From Porites lobata (Eukaryota; Cnidaria; Anthozoa; Scleractinia; Poritidae), in contig CALNXK010000105.1 in assembly GCA_942486035.1 (NCBI GenBank), forward strand, positions 1,233,001-1,297,000: a stretch of DNA of 64,000 bases. Reading direction: 5' to 3'. Under the pieces are notes generated by a model. It did not search any database and was not told where the DNA came from. It was given only the letters and a program-made list of their open reading frames with translations. A program made the position numbers and the translations under genes. Of the stretch, positions 61,263-64,000 are shown piece by piece. How positions within the stretch are numbered: the first letter of the stretch is position 1; each line of letters begins with the position of its first letter.

Positions 61263-62270
61263 AGCTTGACTTTTCCCTCAGTGCGTTCCACAAAAGCATC
61301 CCTCGGTTCATCCGTTTACTATACTTACCTTCAATAATAGCCTCGTCCACTAATTTTCTGACCTACCTCTATTATCCCTTGCTCCTGCCTATTCTTATTC
61401 GCTTTACCGGTTCAAGTTCTCTCCTTCAACAGAACACGTATTTTTTGAAAGTGTTTCGTTGAATAGTTTATAAACATCTCTACCATCAGGAGTTGTTTAC
61501 TTTGATGGGCTCCTGCTACCATTCATTTACTCATGGGCTCAAGGTTTGATTTTGAAGTAGAGAATAAGTTCATTTTTTAGTGGTTGTGAAAGACTGATTT
61601 TAATCACTGCTTTGGTGTAGGTCATCTCAACACAGGCCTAAGTAGATAGGAGGTATCTAAGCGGACTTCTGCGAAGAGGTTTGAATGCATACACAGGGTT
61701 CCTCAATGGGGTCCTTCAACCTCGCCACCGATGAGAGCTCGGGATGAATTATTCTGGTAGAATTCACAGGTTTGTTAAGTGTTTTGGTGAAAGACCGAGT
61801 GGCACTGAACTGTTTTGCTTTTTTGGGCCACTTCCCGAGCAAATCCCGAGCAGAGATCATATTATCTAAACCACAATCTTTTAGTTGAAGAAAACATACT
61901 CAGTGTAGTCCCTAAAAGCGCAATGGACGTTTCATACTGTCTCTAGCTGTCTGTACGATAGTTGTGATCAGGGGCCTATAAAATGTCACTTGAGTAATCA
62001 TCAGGAGCGTGACGAAGGAAACTTAATTCCCTGTGAAAACAAGAAAGGAGATAAAAAAAATAATCAGTAAAAGCGGCAAGGGAAAAGGAGAGGAATTAAA
62101 GTGACGTTGACTTTCCTCATCCCCATTTTCTTAAAAGATCGCCACTTAAAGAAGTAATAAGTCTTATTCACCAGGCTTAAACGAAACTACAGGCAACGTG
62201 GTTAGGTTTTAATAAGTCAGTCAAGCACCCTGTATATTTTCTTCTCTCATTCTTTGCTCGCCTCAATTTT
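61263..62270. other. Intergenic DNA, nothing recognised
   Basis: No supported exon or element. Confidence 0.3.
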
Positions 62271-62279
62271 CTTTTGCCT

Positions 62280-63295
62280 CCCTGTTCAAGCGCTAACCAC
62301 GTTACTCCGACCCCCTTCAAACGCCCACCACACTAGCTTTTTCCCCTTCCCCTACAAATGTCTACCACGCACGCTTTCTAATCCCCTCCCTTTCAAAGTT
62401 AACGCTTGCCTGGCAAGCTAGCTTCTCCTTTCCCTTCAAAAACCAACAACACTCGCTATGCTCTCACTTCCAGGTCAAACGCTTGCAATTGCCTAGCAAG
62501 CTACTTTCCAGTTCATATGCTTCTTATCACCTACCTTCACACTATCACACTAACCTCTCCTCTTTTAAACTTTTAGAATATAATCACAAACACTGACTCC
62601 TCCCATCACCTTCAAACGCCAACTGTGCATTCTACTCTCGCGTCCAAGACCCCACCAAGCACGCTAACCTCGTCCTTCCCCTTCAAATGCTTGCCACGCA
62701 CGCCGCCCTTGCCACGCACGATACCCTCTCGCTCTCAGGTCAAACGCTTAAAACATACGTTATTTACCCCTCCCCTTTACAAGTCAGCCCACTCGCCCCA
62801 CTCTACCCATTGTATTTTCAAACGCCCGTCAAGCAGGATACTCTTTCCCTCCCCCTTAAAACGCCTGCCAAGCACGCTACCCTTTCCTTCCCGGTTGAAA
62901 CGCCTGCCACGCAAGATAGCTTTTCCCTCCCGCTTGAAACACCTGCCAAGCACGTTACCCTTACCCTGCCGCGCAGAATACTCTTTCCCTCCCGCTTAAA
63001 ACGCCTGCCACCACGCTACCCTTTCCCTCTCGCTTGAAACGCCTGCCAAGCACGATGCCCTTTCCCTCCCACTTGAAACGCCTGCCAAGCACGATACCCT
63101 TTCCCTTCCGCTTGAAACACATGCCAAGCACGCTACCCTTTCCCTCCCGCTTGAAACACTTACCAAGCACACTACCCTTTCCCTCCCGCTTGAAACACTT
63201 ACCAAGCACACTACCCTTTCCCTCCCACTTGAAACACTGACCAAGCACGCTACCCTTTCCCTCCCGCTTGAAACGCTTGCCACGCAGGATATTAT
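62280..63295. repeat. 39-bp minisatellite
   Basis: Unit of 39 bp, roughly CTTGAAACRCYTRCCAAGCA followed by CRCTACCCTTTCCCTCCCG. At least nine well-matched units lie in 62860-63285, with older degenerate units back to about 62280. Because 39 is a multiple of 3, long ORFs appear on both strands (13-residue repeats such as RLPSTLPFPSRLK and SGRERVVCLVSVS). They are not evidence of genes. Confidence 0.85.
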
Positions 63296-63299
63296 AAAA

Positions 63300-64000
63300 C
63301 GGCAAACTGATCCTTACGGGAAGGCGATGAAGAGGTAAACAAAAGAATAAAACCAAAAATATGTATTTGAACAATTGCAAAATTTGTCCAATATTCCGGT
63401 TTGAACACAAACCTTCTTCAGGGGCTAAAGGAAAACTGAAGATAAAACTAAAAGTTCGTTACAAATAAGAGTTTGAAAATATCAAAATATAAAGAATAGA
63501 TTCTTATTGGTGTAGGAGTCTAGGTAGCATCGTATATCAACGAGCTTCGCCATGTCTGTTTATTCCTAGAGGAGATAATGTGTTCCCTTTCTGCGCCACG
63601 GTTGCTGCGTATGAGTTCAAGTGGGATTAGAATAAAGTTGTTGATTGAATGTCCATCTTGATTGAAGTGTAAGGAGATTCGAATGAGATCGCTGAGTTTA
63701 TGGTGGTTTGCCCTCTCAGATCGATGAGTTGACGGTGGTTTACGTTTGCCCAAAGCTTACTAGCAATGATGTTATACTGGCCGGAGGTTTCATTGTACCA
63801 AATATTAAATGAAAGGATAACTGTGCCACCGAAGGCCCTCAAACTTATTCTGCTGCGAAATGTCTCTTAGATGTTCAACAACAATTTGGCCTTAAACAGC
63901 TAGTAATTTTACCAACCAGAATGCAAAATATCTTAGATCTGGTATTTGCCAATGATGACTCTGTCGCTACGAAAGTGAAGTAACTGCTGGTATAAGTGCT
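63300..64000. other. Window end; no supported gene
   Basis: A run near 63780-63990 (CAACAATTTGGCCTTAAACAG, ILDLVFANDDS-like reading at 63935) faintly resembles LINE ORF2 endonuclease-to-RT linker sequence on the + strand, cut by the window edge. Confidence 0.3.

Noticed and set aside
61048..61350. Overlapping ORFs of 65 and 100 codons
   Set aside because: Both follow from the GTTGTTGC inverted-repeat element.
62280..63295. CRISPR-like regular repeats
   Set aside because: Units are directly adjacent with no unique spacers and the window is animal nuclear DNA.
62687..63410. Several 70-150 codon ORFs on both strands
   Set aside because: All lie in the 39-bp minisatellite, whose period is divisible by three; both strands stay open for that reason alone.

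Overview
This is nuclear genomic DNA of a multicellular animal. It is AT-rich, with GT-AG introns, AATAAA polyadenylation signals, and a high density of short inverted-repeat transposons and decayed LINE and LTR retroelements. The repeat types, intron sizes and gene types fit an anthozoan cnidarian (stony coral or sea anemone). That assignment is an inference from general character, not from a species-specific marker. I see no rRNA gene, intact tRNA gene, CRISPR array or bacterial-style operon.

Layout. 1-5.9 kb: an ETS-family transcription factor gene on the + strand with four coding exons. Its 45-nt second coding exon is frame-neutral, and a second promoter may lie just upstream of it. 5.9-18 kb: gene-poor, with scattered small inverted-repeat elements. 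18-28 kb: a repeat-rich block with a degenerate LINE that carries a C-terminal endonuclease, a tRNA-derived SINE, three pogo-like elements with CAGTG..-type ends, a 223-bp palindrome and nested MITEs. 28.1-37.3 kb: a five-exon minus-strand gene for a ten-helix membrane protein of drug/metabolite-transporter (SLC35-like) type. 37.8-46.3 kb: ELMOD3, an ELMO-domain Arf-GAP-type gene in five + strand exons, divergent from the transporter gene with about 430 bp between the start codons. 46.6-60 kb: a retroelement graveyard with Ty3/gypsy pol remnants, two LINE reverse transcriptase fragments on opposite strands, a 1-kb long-TIR DNA transposon, and a mosaic of gypsy-type gag and BEL/Pao-type gag and integrase. 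60.4-60.8 kb: a small intact gene for a predicted 90-residue secreted peptide. 62.3-63.3 kb: a 39-bp minisatellite.

The strongest biology is in the gene models that can be joined across introns by splice phase: ETS (374 aa with the cassette exon), the SLC35-like transporter (382 aa) and ELMOD3 (458 aa). The strongest structural signals are the long-TIR element with an 88-bp internally deleted derivative 37 kb away, the nested and palindromic MITEs, and the alternative N-termini of the ETS factor. I did not find a convincing wholly new multi-gene system. The genes here look like independent animal genes, apart from the likely shared promoter between the transporter and ELMOD3.
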